Notes: a model not told the origin generated them from the letters alone. Numbered from the stretch's first letter, positions 11,530 to 22,989 are shown. The stretch is 64,000 nucleotides of DNA from Dermatemys mawii (GCA_007922305.1 ML677472.1:997814-1061813); one strand, 5' to 3'. Numbers and translations: made by a program.

Positions 11530-11760
11530 CAGTGGTTCTCAAACTTTTGTAGTGGTGATCCCTTTCACACAGCAAGCCTGAGTGTGACACTCCACCACCC
11601 CCCACCTTATAAACTAAAAACACTTTTATATATTCAACACCATTATAAATGCTGGACGCAAAGCAGGATTGGGGTGGAGGCAGGTAGCTCAACTCCTTAT
11701 GTAATAACCGCACAAACCCCTGAGGGGTCCCAACCCCCTGGACTAGCTGGAGTCCAGAAA
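11530..11760. mobile_element. hAT-type MITE, right end degraded
   Basis: Begins CAGTGGTTCTCAAACTTTTG directly after the target duplication of the previous element and continues with GTGATCCCTTTCACACAGC and a GAGGGGTCCCAACCCCCTG block. The expected inverted end (GTTTGAGAACC..) is missing. The two MITEs therefore lie back to back. Confidence 0.65.
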
Positions 11761-12385
11761 GCTGTATATTTCCACTCCCAGGAGTCCAGTCATGTCCCGA
11801 AAAGCAAGTTCTCCAAGGCTTGTAAGTGGCAAACTTGAAACTCCCTGAAACACTCCCCATCTTCCCCCCAAACTGCCCTCAGGAGGTTTCCAAACTCACA
11901 ACAGCCAGGAGCTATTGGCAATCTCCTGATAAGAGCCCACATTTCTAAGATTTCTCCCCATGCTGGTATCCAAGCCAGAGAGGCACTAAGTTTGTCATGC
12001 TGACCACACACAATAATGCTCCCAATGCTGCATAGGCAAGTATGCCAGCATTTGGACTTAGTTTGTTTTGAAAAATATTTTTCTACAGTGGCTGCCACTG
12101 CACAGCCACAGTGGATGATGATGAGCTGCTGTAATAACCCCAGCAATGCAAACAGTTCTCCTCCAGCTATTCCACAGCGCTCCTATCACTGAGGAGAAAT
12201 ACATGGGCCACATACCCTCATAAGTTCTCCAAGTTGTGGGGGTACTCTGAGATCTCAGATATTTGCTTTAGTTATACTGGGACTAATCCTCACCAGCGCT
12301 CCCACCACCACCACCCCCTATCCCCAATCACACTTACATCCAGCTGAGGGTCAGGGAGGGAAGAAGAATCATCAGCATTGACTAA

Positions 12386-12568
12386 CCGCAAGTCTACACT
12401 GGCAATGTTAAAGTACTACCACCTCCACAAGGGGCGTAACTCTCAGCACTGGTGCACTGCCTACACTGGCACTTTACAGCGCTGAAACTTGCTGTGCTCA
12501 GAGGGGGTGCTTTTGACACCCCGAGCAAGAAAGTTGCAGCACTGTAAAGTGCCAATGTAGACAAGCCC
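12386..12568. mobile_element. Harbinger-type MITE with TAA target duplication
   Basis: A 183-bp element with approximate inverted ends CCGCAAGTCTACACTGGCA and TGCCAATGTAGACAAGCCC, flanked by TAA on both sides (12383-12385, 12569-12571). The inner arms pair as CACTTTACAGCGCTG and GCAGCACTGTAAAGTG. A 3-bp TWA duplication fits PIF/Harbinger. Confidence 0.8.
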
Positions 12569-12739
12569 TAAATAACAAACCACAAGATCTCATTTCTCCC
12601 CAGGTCAGGCACTGGGCATATCAACCATCCAAAAGGATGCTGAGGAATAGCTTATCAAATTTTAAGCCCAAAAGGGGCCTTACCATCATTATTGGGCCCT
12701 TCTGCGTAAACAGACCACAGACTCTCACCCAGTGATTCT

Positions 12740-12990
12740 GCTTCTGACTGATTTCTGCTTGAGCTAAAGCATATCATTTTGAAAGATATCCAGTCTTCAT
12801 TTAAAAGATGCCCAGTGATGGCAAATACACCACATACCTTGGTAAACTGTTCCAGTGGTTAATTACAGCCACTGGGTCTTGTTATGCCTTTACTTACTGT
12901 TTTAAAAGTGCCCTCTGCCATTAAAAATCCTCTCCCCTTGCAGATACTTGAAGATCACACCCTAGTCACCTCCTGATCACCTCTATAATG
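12740..12990 (-). mobile_element. CR1 3'-region fragment
   Basis: Includes CATTTTGAAAGATATCCAGTC and CTTGGTAAACTGTTCCAGTGG. In reverse complement these encode the typical CR1 C-terminal segment (NHWNNLP.., then L.IFK..LDIFQ-like residues). Degenerate, no open frame. Confidence 0.6.
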
Positions 12991-13300
12991 AGGCTGGTCT
13001 TTATAGAGATGAACTGTGGGACATCAGCTGCTTCATGCAGATACCTTAGTTTCATTACCAACAGCTGTTCCCATCTCCCTGAGCCCAAGGCAGTCCTTTT
13101 CCCCTACCAATACTCACAAGTAGGCTGAAGCCTCTCTCTCCTCACAGCAGCCTCCCTCCTACAGCTGCCCCTGTCTGTCCCAAATCCTTCTTAAAAACCA
13201 GCAGGAAGGCATATCTTCTGTTTGTCCATGAGACACCCTATAGCCCAGAAGGGAAAATTGAGTTGCCAGGGATTGAAGCTTCCCCAACATGCCTCTAGAC

Positions 13301-13614
13301 CAGGGATCTCCAAACTTTTTTGATCGCACACCCTGATCAGAAAAAATGTTTTGAGAATGCACCCCCATGGGGGAAGCCCCACCCTAGCTCTGCCGCCATC
13401 CACTCCCTCCCACTTCCCACCCCCAACTATCCCCCTCAGAACTCCTCTCCTTGTCCTGAGTGCTCCTTCGTGGGACTCCTGCCTGCCCCCCCCAGGACCC
13501 ACCCCCTATCTAAGCCTCCCTGCTCCTTGTCCCCCAACTGCCCCCCTGGGGCCAATCCCACCACAGTGCCCAGCCCCATGGGTGGTCTCACGCACCCCAG
13601 TTTGGAGACCACTG
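13301..13614. mobile_element. hAT-type MITE with perfect 8-bp target duplication
   Basis: A 314-bp element with ends CAGGGATCTCCAAAC and GTTTGGAGACCACTG, flanked by CTCTAGAC at 13293-13300 and 13615-13622. The interior is a C-rich array like that of the elements at 5.9 and 20.5 kb. The overlapping proline-rich open frames are compositional. Confidence 0.92.
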
Positions 13615-14282
13615 CTCTAGACTGACCTACCTCTCCTCCCCTTATCCATGCTATGGTTCCCCCACAGTTCTACTGGTACCCATCAATCCTGACCTGCAGC
13701 TCCCCAATTACGAAGTGTGCATTAATAGGGTCCTGCTATTAAAGCATGCAAAAAAAGTTACAGAGAGTGTGTCACATAGACAAGCCTGAGCCTAAATTAG
13801 TTATGAAACTTCCCCCAAAGATAGATATTTCCTGACATCTACAACAACAAATGAGCAGACTCCGTGTAGCTGTAGAGGACAATGACACTAAAGCTTCAAG
13901 CAAAGGCTATGTAGCCACCCTATGCAGCCACCCTATGCATGACCTGTCTCTACTGATTAGGGGCAGAAAATAAGATTTAGATCCTTTCACTGGCAATAGT
14001 TGCACTAGTTACATAAAAGCAATCCATTTTAAGGCATTACAGACTGCTTTGTTTTCTTTTTAAGTGCTATAGACCCTGGACCTAAACCATATCTACTTGG
14101 TAATCCACCAAAGGGAAACCAGCCAACCAACCTTCAGTCTTGGGCTCCTGCCTCCATGCCCTGAACTTCATGGGCCAGTCTCCAGTGCATCCCACTCTCA
14201 AGTCAGGAAGGAAACATGGAAAGAGACACCCACCCAAACATCCTCCAAAATGATTCCTTCCCTATGAAGCAGCAGTTCACAG

Positions 14283-14512
14283 CCCTGTTTTTATGGGGTC
14301 ACCATGGCTGGCTTAGACTTGCTGGAGCCCCGGGGCAAAGCCCAAGCTTGAGGGCTTTAGCCCTGGGTGGCAGGGCTCAAGTTATAAGCCCTGTCTGGGG
14401 CTGAACCCTTGGACTTTGGAGCTCAGACTTCAGTTCTTCCCTCCTGGGGCCATGTAGTAATTTTTGTTGTCCAAAAGGGGTCACAGTGCAATGAAGTTTT
14501 AGAACCCCTACG
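14283..14512. mobile_element. hAT-type MITE relic
   Basis: Contains GGAGCCCCGGGGC, AAGCCCAAGCTTGAGGGC and GGGGCCATGTAGTAATTTTTG motifs followed by GTTTTAGAACCCCTA, a degraded right end related to GTTTGAGAACCCCTG. The left end and duplication are not clear. Confidence 0.45.
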
Positions 14513-15684
14513 ATGGGGGATGTCAGTTCAGACAAGCAGGGAGTGTGGAGTGGGGAGGGGGAGAAGAGAATGTTGTGAATGTTTCAGAATCATCACAATC
14601 CAGTAACTCTGGCAACTGCACCCACAAAGTCACCCACCTTCTCCAAATGGAAAGTAGAGAAAGGGGATGTGCTATTAAAAATATGAAGTGAAAGAATCAA
14701 GCTGATTTACTTCAGTTTGGGGGTGGGTTGTTTAATTAAAAGAGTCACACGCATTTCCACTCCCTCAAAGTCTGCTTGGTTGGAAAAAAAAAAAAAGTAC
14801 TAAACCCCAGCAAAGTAATTTATTTGTCAAGCAGCGGGTGTTTCCCTGCTAAACCCCATTCCTTTGCCCAGTGACCCCACGTCCCTTCCCCCACCAGTAA
14901 GTTCATTCCAGTCACTATACCCTGAATGCAAGTTGTAATCAGGAATCGGACCGGGGAAAGGGGAACTTCCGAAGCTACAAGCCGGTCCTGGAGTGAATCC
15001 GTATCATTCATGTAACTAAATACGCCCCGCCCATCTCTCTCTCTCTCTCTGCACACCAGGCAAGAAACATGCAAACATATTTCAAACTCCAGGTAATCAC
15101 AAATTGTGTAGGCACAAGTATCTTCAGATCCCCGCCCAGGAAGGCTAAGGAGAAAAGAAACTGCTCCCGAAAAGTGTTACGGATTCTTTCCCCACCTAAG
15201 TACATCTGCGGAAAGGCTCGGGAGGCGGGGAGGGGAGTCTTGCTTACACACAACAGAAGAGCGTCTCTTCTCTTCCCCGCATTGCTAAACCTTTACAAAG
15301 GAAAGGAGGCGACTTTGAAGGTATTTCATTTTCACGGGCAGGGGAGGAACCTACTTCAGCCAACCAAAGATTAGCAAGTAGTTTGTCAAGCTTTCAAATA
15401 TTTGAGGCTCCCACGGAAAAAAAGTCGGACACACAGAGACGTCAAACCCATAAATGTAATGCTAAGGGCCCCAAGCTGTGCAACCAGCATAAACCAGAAA
15501 ACACAACAGCAAACTCAGCCTCTCAGCCCCAGTGGGTGTGGTAGGAAATTGGGGGCGGGGGGGTTTCCTCTGCCATGCAAGCATACTTTTAGTTACGGAG
15601 CATAAAAAGTTACACTAAAACTAAGGCAAGAGCTTCACCCAGCACAAGCTCTTCTTCAAGGGAAGTGTGGCAGAGAAGACTCAC

Positions 15685-15800
15685 CTCTAGGGAGCAACTC
15701 GGGAAGAGAAGGCTGGTGCCCCTTGGACTAAAATTTCGCTGCTGCTGTTTGTAAAGTCTCTAGTATTGCTGGAACGCAAGACCAGCTTCACGCCTTCCTC
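15685..15800 (-). other. ZYX: Probable non-coding first exon of ZYX (5' UTR)
   Basis: The coding exon has an acceptor only 22 nt upstream of its ATG, so an upstream non-coding exon is required. On the minus strand the best candidate ends CCCTAGAG/gtgagtc at 15685/15684, a full-consensus donor. It lies in a locally CpG-richer stretch upstream of the intron. The transcription start, and so the right boundary (about 15800), is estimated; no TATA box is evident. It carries no open frame joined to zyxin. Transcript ends would settle the boundaries. Confidence 0.55.
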
Positions 15801-16040
15801 CCCCTAACTGAGCGTCCTGCTCTCTCTACCCCCTGCACAGCAATCTGGACGAGCTTCAGTTGCATGTCTGCCAAAATGGGGGAGGATGGCTTTGGGTGGA
15901 GCTACCAAGCCTAAGGACTTCCCTAGCATCTAACAAAAAGGCCTCGCCCCAGCAAAGCTGTTTGACCATAAAAGGAGAGAGGCTGTGTGAACAGCTGAGC
16001 TCACTCGCCAGGGAATGTGGCAATGAGGTAACAGGAGGAG
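15801..16040 (-). promoter_or_regulatory. ZYX: Likely ZYX promoter-proximal region
   Basis: The stretch immediately upstream of the inferred first exon contains a perfect CArG box (15966-15975) and a CArG-like CCAAAATGGG (15871-15880, one G inside the A/T core). Placement follows from the donor of exon 1 and the CArG sites. No TATA box was seen. Confidence 0.5.
15966..15975. promoter_or_regulatory. CArG box (SRF-binding consensus)
   Basis: CCATAAAAGG matches CC(A/T)6GG exactly. SRF with MRTF cofactors drives many actin-cytoskeleton genes, including zyxin in published target sets. The site lies roughly 170-280 bp upstream of the exon 1 donor. Binding is inferred from sequence and context. Confidence 0.65.
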
Positions 16041-17031
16041 GATGAATTCACTAGACGGGGGAGGCGAACAGTTAACTCTTAAAATCAGCATCTCATTACC
16101 CTCCCCCTCTTTCTCCTCTGTATTTTCAGGGGAGGGAGGTGTCAGCTTTCTCTTATATTACTGCTTATAGAAGGCCCATATTTCATACCCTTTCTGCTTT
16201 CTTTCACTCCTGGATTCTCTCTTCACCCCTGAGATTTGCCAGGCCTCACAATCCTGATTCCCAGCTCTTCCAATCCGCTCCTGTCTCCCGGCCCAGGGCC
16301 CCACCCCCAGCTCAGTTAAAGCCACTCAGTTTAGGCTTCCCCTGTCCGCTCTTGTTTTATCTTACTCCAGGATGGGGCTGCCTCCTTTTTCAGCAGCTTG
16401 TGTTTTCCTGCCTCAACCCCCACCCGATTCCTTGACCCCCACTTTTCCCATGCTCGCTAGTGACTTCATTTCCAGTAAGCCCTACAAAATGGAGTGACTT
16501 GGTAGTTCTGGTGAGTCAGGGTCCCTCTTGGTCTCTTCCCCACCCCCTCCCCAACAGCAACCAGCTGTAAGAGAATCTGAGTCAGTCTTTCCCAATCCTA
16601 CAAACACTGTTTAAAAAAAACCAAACCCAGAATACTGCAAGTAATGTAATTCCTCATTTATTCCATACTGGACAGGACCTTATCCCAAATCCCAGCACCC
16701 AACAGGCCACTTAGCTCCCTGGCAACATGCTCTCACAGGCCACACAGCTCTAATAATGCCCCTCACTCCTAACATAGCTATGATGCAATATTCCAGCTAG
16801 TCCAGTTTTGTGCTTTGCAAATTGTATGTACTGAGCTGCAGGATCCACGTTATTCCCAAATCCATTCCAGTATTACCTATTAGGTTTTGTTTTTAATCTG
16901 AGCATAGATACCGTGCTTAGTACCGTACCTCACCCAGAAGATCTGGTCCCTGCACCAAGGAGTTTAAAATTGAAATTTTCTATCTTTGGTTTTCTTTTTT
17001 CACTTTTCCTGAATCCTTTTTGCAGGCTAGC
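16041..17031. other. ZYX upstream flank, nothing recognised
   Basis: A pyrimidine-rich stretch (16100-16560) followed by ordinary intergenic sequence up to the hAT element start. No gene or clear repeat boundary seen. Confidence 0.55.
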
Positions 17032-19980
17032 CAGGGCTGGCCTTACCATAAGGCGAACAGAGGCAGTTGCCTTAGGTGCCACATTGTGAGGTGAAAGGGG
17101 GGAGCACCACTAGGACCAGAGTGTTAAAAATTGTGCCTCCTGCCAGTGTATGTGTATTCTCTCTGCTCTAGATGCACAGAGATGGTGGAGTGCTATGCTG
17201 GAGGAATGAGGGCACAAGAAACATAACAGGCAGGCAGGAGAAAAGGTGAGAGAGAATAACAGAAAGCAGCAGGAGCTGAAGAGAGAGAGAGGAGGAGCAG
17301 CCTCTTATGTACCTCTCTAGCACCCCCAGAAGCCTGGACTGATTAACACCAGCTTCTCAGGGAGCTTCTTGTTTCCCACTGCTTCCCTGAACCCACTTGA
17401 GGAGAACAAGCAGTCAACTGAAGTAGTAGGAGTCAGGCCCTTAAGATGCCGATATCTTCCCTCACTCAGACCCTGCTACCAGCCTACTTATTTGTCCCCT
17501 TCAACTGAGTGTTGAGAGCCTCTGTAACTGTCACAGAACAGCAGTCATGAGTGAAAGAAGAAAACACCCCTCTGGAGCAGCATTCAGAAAGAGAAAGAAA
17601 GCAAAGGAAGCTTTTCTATACAAGCAAGAAGGAGCTCTCCTGAAATACACAGACACAAATGTTCACAGTGAGCCTTCTGGCCCCAGTGAGGATGTGAGTG
17701 GTGAGGAGATGCCTGATCTTCCAGTTAGTCAGCATGTAGGTGACTTGGCAGCTTCTGCAGCATCCATATCTCCACCTCAAATGGATGTAACCATGCACAT
17801 TCCTAAAGAAAAATGTAGATCAGAGAAGAGTGTGGTGGAGGCTGAAGAAACAGCTGCTGCTGAGTTTAGTTCCTTAAGTCTAGATGATCCAGGGCTGTGG
17901 ACCCACTTGAGCAATAGCCTGAGGGAATTCCTTTTACTGCATGGGCCACAGCAAGTGAAAAATTTCATGTTCCCCAAAGACAATGAAAATAGAAGTTTCC
18001 ATCCAACACATTACTGGCGTGAAATCCCCAATGGTGACAAAGTGGAGAGGCCATGGCTTATGTACTCAAAAACCCAGAATGCTGCATACAGTTTTTGTTG
18101 CAAACTCTTCCAGTCTAATGTTCCAGCAACATTGGATTCTACAAGGACAATAGGCTGAAAAAATCTGGATAGAAATCTGGCATGCCATGAGAAGGCAGCA
18201 AATCACCAGAGAGCATTCCATAGATGGAAAGAGCTTGAGATGAGACTAAGGTTAAAGGCCTCCATAGATGATCAGCATCAAGAGAAGATTGCATCAGAGT
18301 CTCTTTACTGGAAAAATGTTCTGAAAAGGCTCATTGCCATTGTAAGAATGCTTGCTACCCAGAACCTAGCACTGTGTAGTACTTCAGATCAGCTGTGTGA
18401 CAAACAATGGAAACTTCCTTAAAATTGTGGAGTTGATGGCTGAGTTTGATGCTGTATTCCAGAAGCATCTAAGAAGAGTCACCACCCAAGAAATGTACAC
18501 ACACCACTACCTTGGAAAAACAATTCAAAATGAGATCATACAGTTACTGACACCAAAATTCAAACAGAAGATTGTGGCAGATCTGAAGTCAGCAAGATAT
18601 TACTCTGTTATTGTGGACTGCACACCTGACATCAGTCATATGAAACAAATGACTTTAATGGTGTGTTCTGTAACAACAACAGAACACAGTGAAAATGTCC
18701 CTGCAATGGTGACTGTCAGAGAGCATTTTCAGAGTTTATTGACATTGATGATACTGCAGGAGCTGGTATGACAAATGTACTTCTTAAAAAGATGGAAGAT
18801 ACAGGAATTGCAATAACTGACATGAGAGGTCAGGGCTACAATAATGGTGCCAACATGAAAAGAAAGAACAGATGAGTGCAGATACAGATCTGAGAGTTAA
18901 ACTCTCGAGCTTTTTTTGTCCCATGCAGTTCTCATTCATTGAACTTGGTGGTCAGTGATGCAGCATCAGCTTCTAGAAAGGCTGTTGCATTTTTTATTGT
19001 AATTCAAAGCTTCTATGTATTTTTCTCTGCATTAACTCATTGATGGCAAATCTTAAAGCAACATCTGGGAACATCCTCTCTGACACTGACACCACTGAGT
19101 GCCATACAATGGGAAAGTCGAATGGAGCTGATAAAGCCTGTCAAACACCAAATTGGGAAGATAGATGATGCCATAGTTGCCATTATGAAGGATAATGCTA
19201 TGACAGGAACTGTTTGTGGGACAACAATGGAAGAGGGAAATGGAATCACCAGAAACATACATAACTTCACATTTCTGTGTGGGTTAGTGTTGTTGCATGA
19301 CATACTGTTTGAAATCAATGTTGTAAGCAAGAGACTCCAAGTTGTTGACCTTGATATCTCTGGAGCAATGGAACAACTGGACAAAGCAAAGTCATACCTA
19401 CAGTCTTACCAGTCAGATGAGAGATTTCAAAATGTTCTGAAGAGTGCACAGAAGTTGGCAGAGGAACTTCACACTGAAGCTCTTTTCCCACCCATTCAAG
19501 AATACGAGAGTCACCGAAGAAGACAATATTTTGATTACAATGTACAGGATAATCCCATATGAGACCCCAAACAGCAATTCAAAGTTTAATTTTTTATCTG
19601 GGTGCTAGATCGTGCAATACAATCAGTTGACAAACGGTTCGTGCAGCTAAAGGAACACAGCAGTATATTTGGGATATTGTATGATATTCCAAAACTCCTC
19701 GCTATACCTGAAGAAGACCTACACCAGCAATGCCGGGCATTAGAGACAGTGTTGACACATGATGACATACGCAATATTGATGCGAGTGATTTAGACAATG
19801 AACTGAAAGCCCTTTCAAGATACATTTCAGCAGGATCAACTCCAAAGACTGCTCTGGAATATATGTGCACAAATTAGGTGACCACCCTCTTGACAAATGC
19901 TTTTGTTGTGCATTCTAACATTTCCTGTAACAGTTGCCAGTGAAGAACACAGCTTCTCCAAGATGAAGTTAATAATTTTA
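17032..19980 (+). mobile_element. hAT transposon relic, ZMYM1-like family, copy 1
   Basis: The 5' end CAGGGCTGGCCTTACC at 17032 is a hAT-type terminus. Transposase relics follow in plus orientation (17547-19950). The 3' end is missing: homology with copy 2 stops near 19973, just after the codons for a S-F-S-K-M-K-L segment, where LTR-like sequence begins. The presumed upstream 8-bp flank is AGGCTAGC (17024-17031), but no downstream partner exists because of the truncation. Confidence 0.8.
17547..19950 (+). pseudogene. hAT transposase (TTF/ZMYM1-like) relic, copy 1
   Basis: A transposase of the hAT superfamily related to the vertebrate ZMYM1-like proteins; it would have cut and pasted the element. 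The first 203 codons (17547-18158) are open. They start MSERRKHPSGAAFRKRKK and include a TTF-type zinc-finger segment: DPGLW, LREFLLLHGP, YWREIPNGDKVERPWL, and then FCCKLF. Codons after the stop at 18156-18158 continue the family pattern (NLACHEKA..H, HRWKELE, 18397-18771 with VELMAEFDAVFQKHL and YYSVIVDCTPDISH, the RNase H-like core). Later parts sit in other frames (19122-19562, 19602-19877). At least four frameshifts and several stops make it non-functional. The block 18.6-19.9 kb is closely similar to copy 2. Confidence 0.85.
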
Positions 19981-20009
19981 CCTGAAACTGGGCCAGCTAG
20001 TAAGCTTAG

Positions 20010-20365
20010 GGAGGATTAATGACCCACCAGAGTTTGGCAGAAAGCAGCTTGTTTATTACACTGATATCTAAGCTACAAAGAAGGATCGGGAGGTCACATT
20101 GACATCCGCATACTTACACTCCCAGGACAGACACAGCACTGGAGACATCAGGATCCTTCAAGGCAAGGGTCCCACAGCACAGCAGTGGATGGTATGATGA
20201 AGGTAAGTCTTCCCAAGGCAAGATGGAATGCAACGCAGTGGACTCCTGGCCAGGCGGTCCGGGAAAAAGGCCTTTATGGAAGGTACAAGTTTGTGAGTGC
20301 ACTCCTGAGGACATGGCCCCTTCCCCTTTTAAGGACCTGCTGGGCTCTAGCCTGTGACTAGAGAT
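20010..20365 (-). repeat. Possible solo LTR, minus orientation
   Basis: On the minus strand there is an LTR-like order: a CCTTAAAAGGGG A/T-box-like element, about 300 nt of sequence, then GTAATAAACAAGC (a polyadenylation signal) and a short tail ending near the hAT truncation. It may be what interrupted hAT copy 1. Ends and duplication are not identified, so this is tentative. Confidence 0.35.
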
Positions 20366-20459
20366 GACTTGGCAGCATCTAGTTGGTCACACTCCACCTT
20401 GGGCAGTGTCCAGGCAGTGTCCATGCACTGGATGTGTGATCATTGCCTAATTAAAGTCC

Positions 20460-21238
20460 CAGACATCTTGTCTAGCCCCGCCCACTCCCTCCCACTTCCC
20501 TCCCGCCTCAGAACCTCCAACTCCCCGCCCTTGGTCCCTCCCTGCCCCCCAGAACCCCATGCCCTGCCTAAGCCTCCCTGCTCCTTGCCCCCTGACTGCC
20601 CCCTCCTGACACCTCCCTGCCCCCCAGAACCTCACCCCCTACCTAAGCCTCCCTGCTCCTTGACCCCTGACTGCCCCCTCCTGAGACTCCCCTGCCCCCT
20701 AGAATCCCACCCCCTACCTAAGCCTCCCTACTCCTTGCCGCCTGACTGCCCCCCCAAAACTCCCAATCCATTTACCCTCCCCCCACTCCCTGTCCCTTGA
20801 CTGCCCCCTCCAGAAATTCCCTGCCCCTTCTCTAAACCCTGCCCCCTCCTTACCGTGCAGCTCAAAACAGTGTGTGGGGCTCCGCACTCAGCCCAACACA
20901 CTGCCACGCTCCCCAGCTTAAGGCACAGCCCGATCCCATGTGCTGGGCAGCAGAGGAGCGAGCGGCCGAGCCCGGCCAGTAGCTCTGAGAATGCAGGGGT
21001 TGGGAGGGAGGGAGAAGGGAGGAGAAGGGTAGGGGCAGAGGAGATGTGCTACTACAGCTGCTGGAAGCTGCAGGAGAGAGAGGGAGAGTCGAGAGGCTCT
21101 GATGGCGGGAGCCCAACGCTGCCCTCTGCACTGGGGGAAATCCCGGACATTTTTAAACTTTTACAAATTCCCCCCAGATGCTATTTTTATCCAAAAAAGC
21201 CGGACATGTCTGGGAGAATCCGGATGAATGGTAACCCT
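20460..21238. mobile_element. Non-autonomous DNA element with C-rich tandem core
   Basis: The right end, read in reverse, is CTAGGGTTACCATTCATCC followed by GGATTCTCCCAGACATGTCC, a terminus common in turtle repeats. The left boundary is uncertain. The interior holds a C-rich tandem array and a GC-rich block at 20860-21130. No coding capacity. Confidence 0.55.
20540..20830 (+). repeat. C-rich tandem array, about 60-bp unit
   Basis: Four to five copies of a unit combining CTCCCTGCCCCC(C)AGAA, CC(T)AAGCCTCCCTGCTCC and TTGCCCCCTGACTGCCCCC. The proline-rich open frames across it are an artefact of composition. Confidence 0.85.
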
Positions 21239-22490
21239 AGCTAACACAATACATCTTTTAGCTGTTACTAAGTAGCTCGATGTTATAGTCACTGCCAGCC
21301 AGCCACTAGAGTGAGATATGATCATGCAGACTAGGCCAGTATGTTACAATGTATTTCAGAAACGTTAACAAGACAACTTATCTAACCACAGTTCCAGATG
21401 GTGGATTACTTTTTGCTAATCTTCCATACACCCAAAATCTCGAAGTGGAAATTGTAGGAATGACAATATTGATATGAGACTCTGTGTAAATAATAAAGCA
21501 TTGATCATATCTGGAAATCCTTTGTGGCAGAGAGTGAAAATCAGAATGGACATAAATGCTGGAAAAGCAATAGTGGTATTTCTGAAAAACTATGCTATAA
21601 CACAGCAATGTTGCTCTGAAAACACAACAATAGAAAAACTGTGGAAAGTTAATGGAAGTGAAGCATCAGGATGAGGTGGAAACTGTAATACTCTCAATAT
21701 CAAATAACAAAGGTTATCTGTTGAGCTGAAGTTAGGGTGAGAAGCTAAGTTAAGAATTAACTGGATAGCTTGAGCCTGATAGCTGTATATGAAATATACT
21801 CCATATTTAAATTGGAAATGGGTTTGGTTAAAGGAAATTAATCAAATCTGTATGTTTCAGAGAAAGCCCATTCCTAAACTCTATAAAACTAGACCAGTAC
21901 TATGTCCACTGAGAAATACTGGGATTCAGAAGCCAAGCATTCAGAAAATGAAGGACTTATCCAACTGCCATTGAAGTCCATGGAAGTCTTTGCATAGACT
22001 TCAGTGGGAGTTGGATCAGGCCTTGACTGCACAATCTTCTCTCAGACTCATAGCGAGTAGGCCTTGCATCTACAATAGTGGAAAATTTGCTGAGGTTATG
22101 AAGTGACATCCTTGCTTTGAGGTAGTGTAATGTCCTGTTCTTAAGACTCTGGATTTGTAATTCAGTCATGGCAAGAGGGAAGAATTTAATCAAAATTGGC
22201 TCTGGATACTGAAACCTAAACAATTCTTTGGTCTTAGTTTGTTGAAAACATTATTCCACTATAATGGTTACCCTATGGTATGACTAGTGCCAAAGAGTTT
22301 TTTCACTGCATTATAGACCAGATAGCGCAGGAACCAAAATGTTATCAGGTCAGTATTATAGCTAAGGGGACCTCTCAGCAATGCATTCCTCTAACCAGAA
22401 ATCTCTACAAACTTCAAGACTATGCATTTGAGAATAAAGAAAACAAAGAACTCATATTTTCAGGGTAGTGTCCTTTTCTTAAGACACGTA
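21239..22490. other. Intergenic, no recognised gene
   Basis: Mostly unclassified sequence. At 21965-22020 there is a short imperfect foldback (TTGAAGTCCATGGAAGTC and GACTTCAGTGGGAGTTGG) seen in many turtle loci as part of old repeats. No coding pattern recognised. Confidence 0.55.
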
Positions 22491-22602
22491 TGTGATGCTG
22501 CACCCCATATTCTTCATAAAATATTTTTATAATATGAATATGACATAACTAAGATATGTTTTATGCAAGATTGGTCATATGAGGTATCATTGGAAAGGCT
22601 GA

Positions 22603-22905
22603 CAGGTTTCAGAGGGGTAGCTGTGTTAGTTTGTATCAGCAAAAACAATAAGGAGTCCTTGTGGCACCTTAGAGACAAACAAATTTATTTGGACATAAGC
22701 TTTCGTGGGCTATAACCCACTTCATCAGATGCGTGGAGTGAAAAGAACAGTAAGAAGATATAAATATATAGCATGTGAAAAGATGGGAGTTGCCTTACCA
22801 AGTGTGGGCGGGGATAGTCAGTGCTAACAAGGCCAATTCAGTGAGGGTGGATATGGCCCATTCCCAGCAGTGGACAAGAAGGGGTGAATATCAACAGATT
22901 GAAAA
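22603..22905. mobile_element. Penelope-like element fragment
   Basis: Begins CAGGTTTCAGAGGGGTAGC, GTGTTAGTTTGTATCAGC and continues with GTGGCACCTTAGAGAC and CATAAGCTTTCGTGGGCT, the hallmark end of reptile Penelope-like elements. Only about 300 bp remains, without the reverse transcriptase or GIY-YIG parts. Confidence 0.7.
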
Positions 22906-22989
22906 TTACTTTTTGTAGTACTAATGAGGAATTGAGTGTTTTGTTTATTTGCTCAGTAATCTGCTTTGTTCTGTTTGCTATTTCCAAAC

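Larger units (their letters stand above)
10175..15684 (-). other. ZYX: ZYX first intron (5' UTR intron), 5.5 kb
   Basis: Runs from the gtgagtc donor at 15684 to the ctcag acceptor at 10175. It contains hAT MITEs, one Harbinger-type MITE and a CR1 piece, listed separately. A G-run lies at 10501-10510 and a (TC)n run near 15032-15049. No additional coding exon recognised. Confidence 0.7.

Noticed and set aside
20354..20800. Proline-rich 148-codon open frame
   Set aside because: It runs across the C-rich tandem array. The codon pattern follows the repeat unit and no domain is visible.
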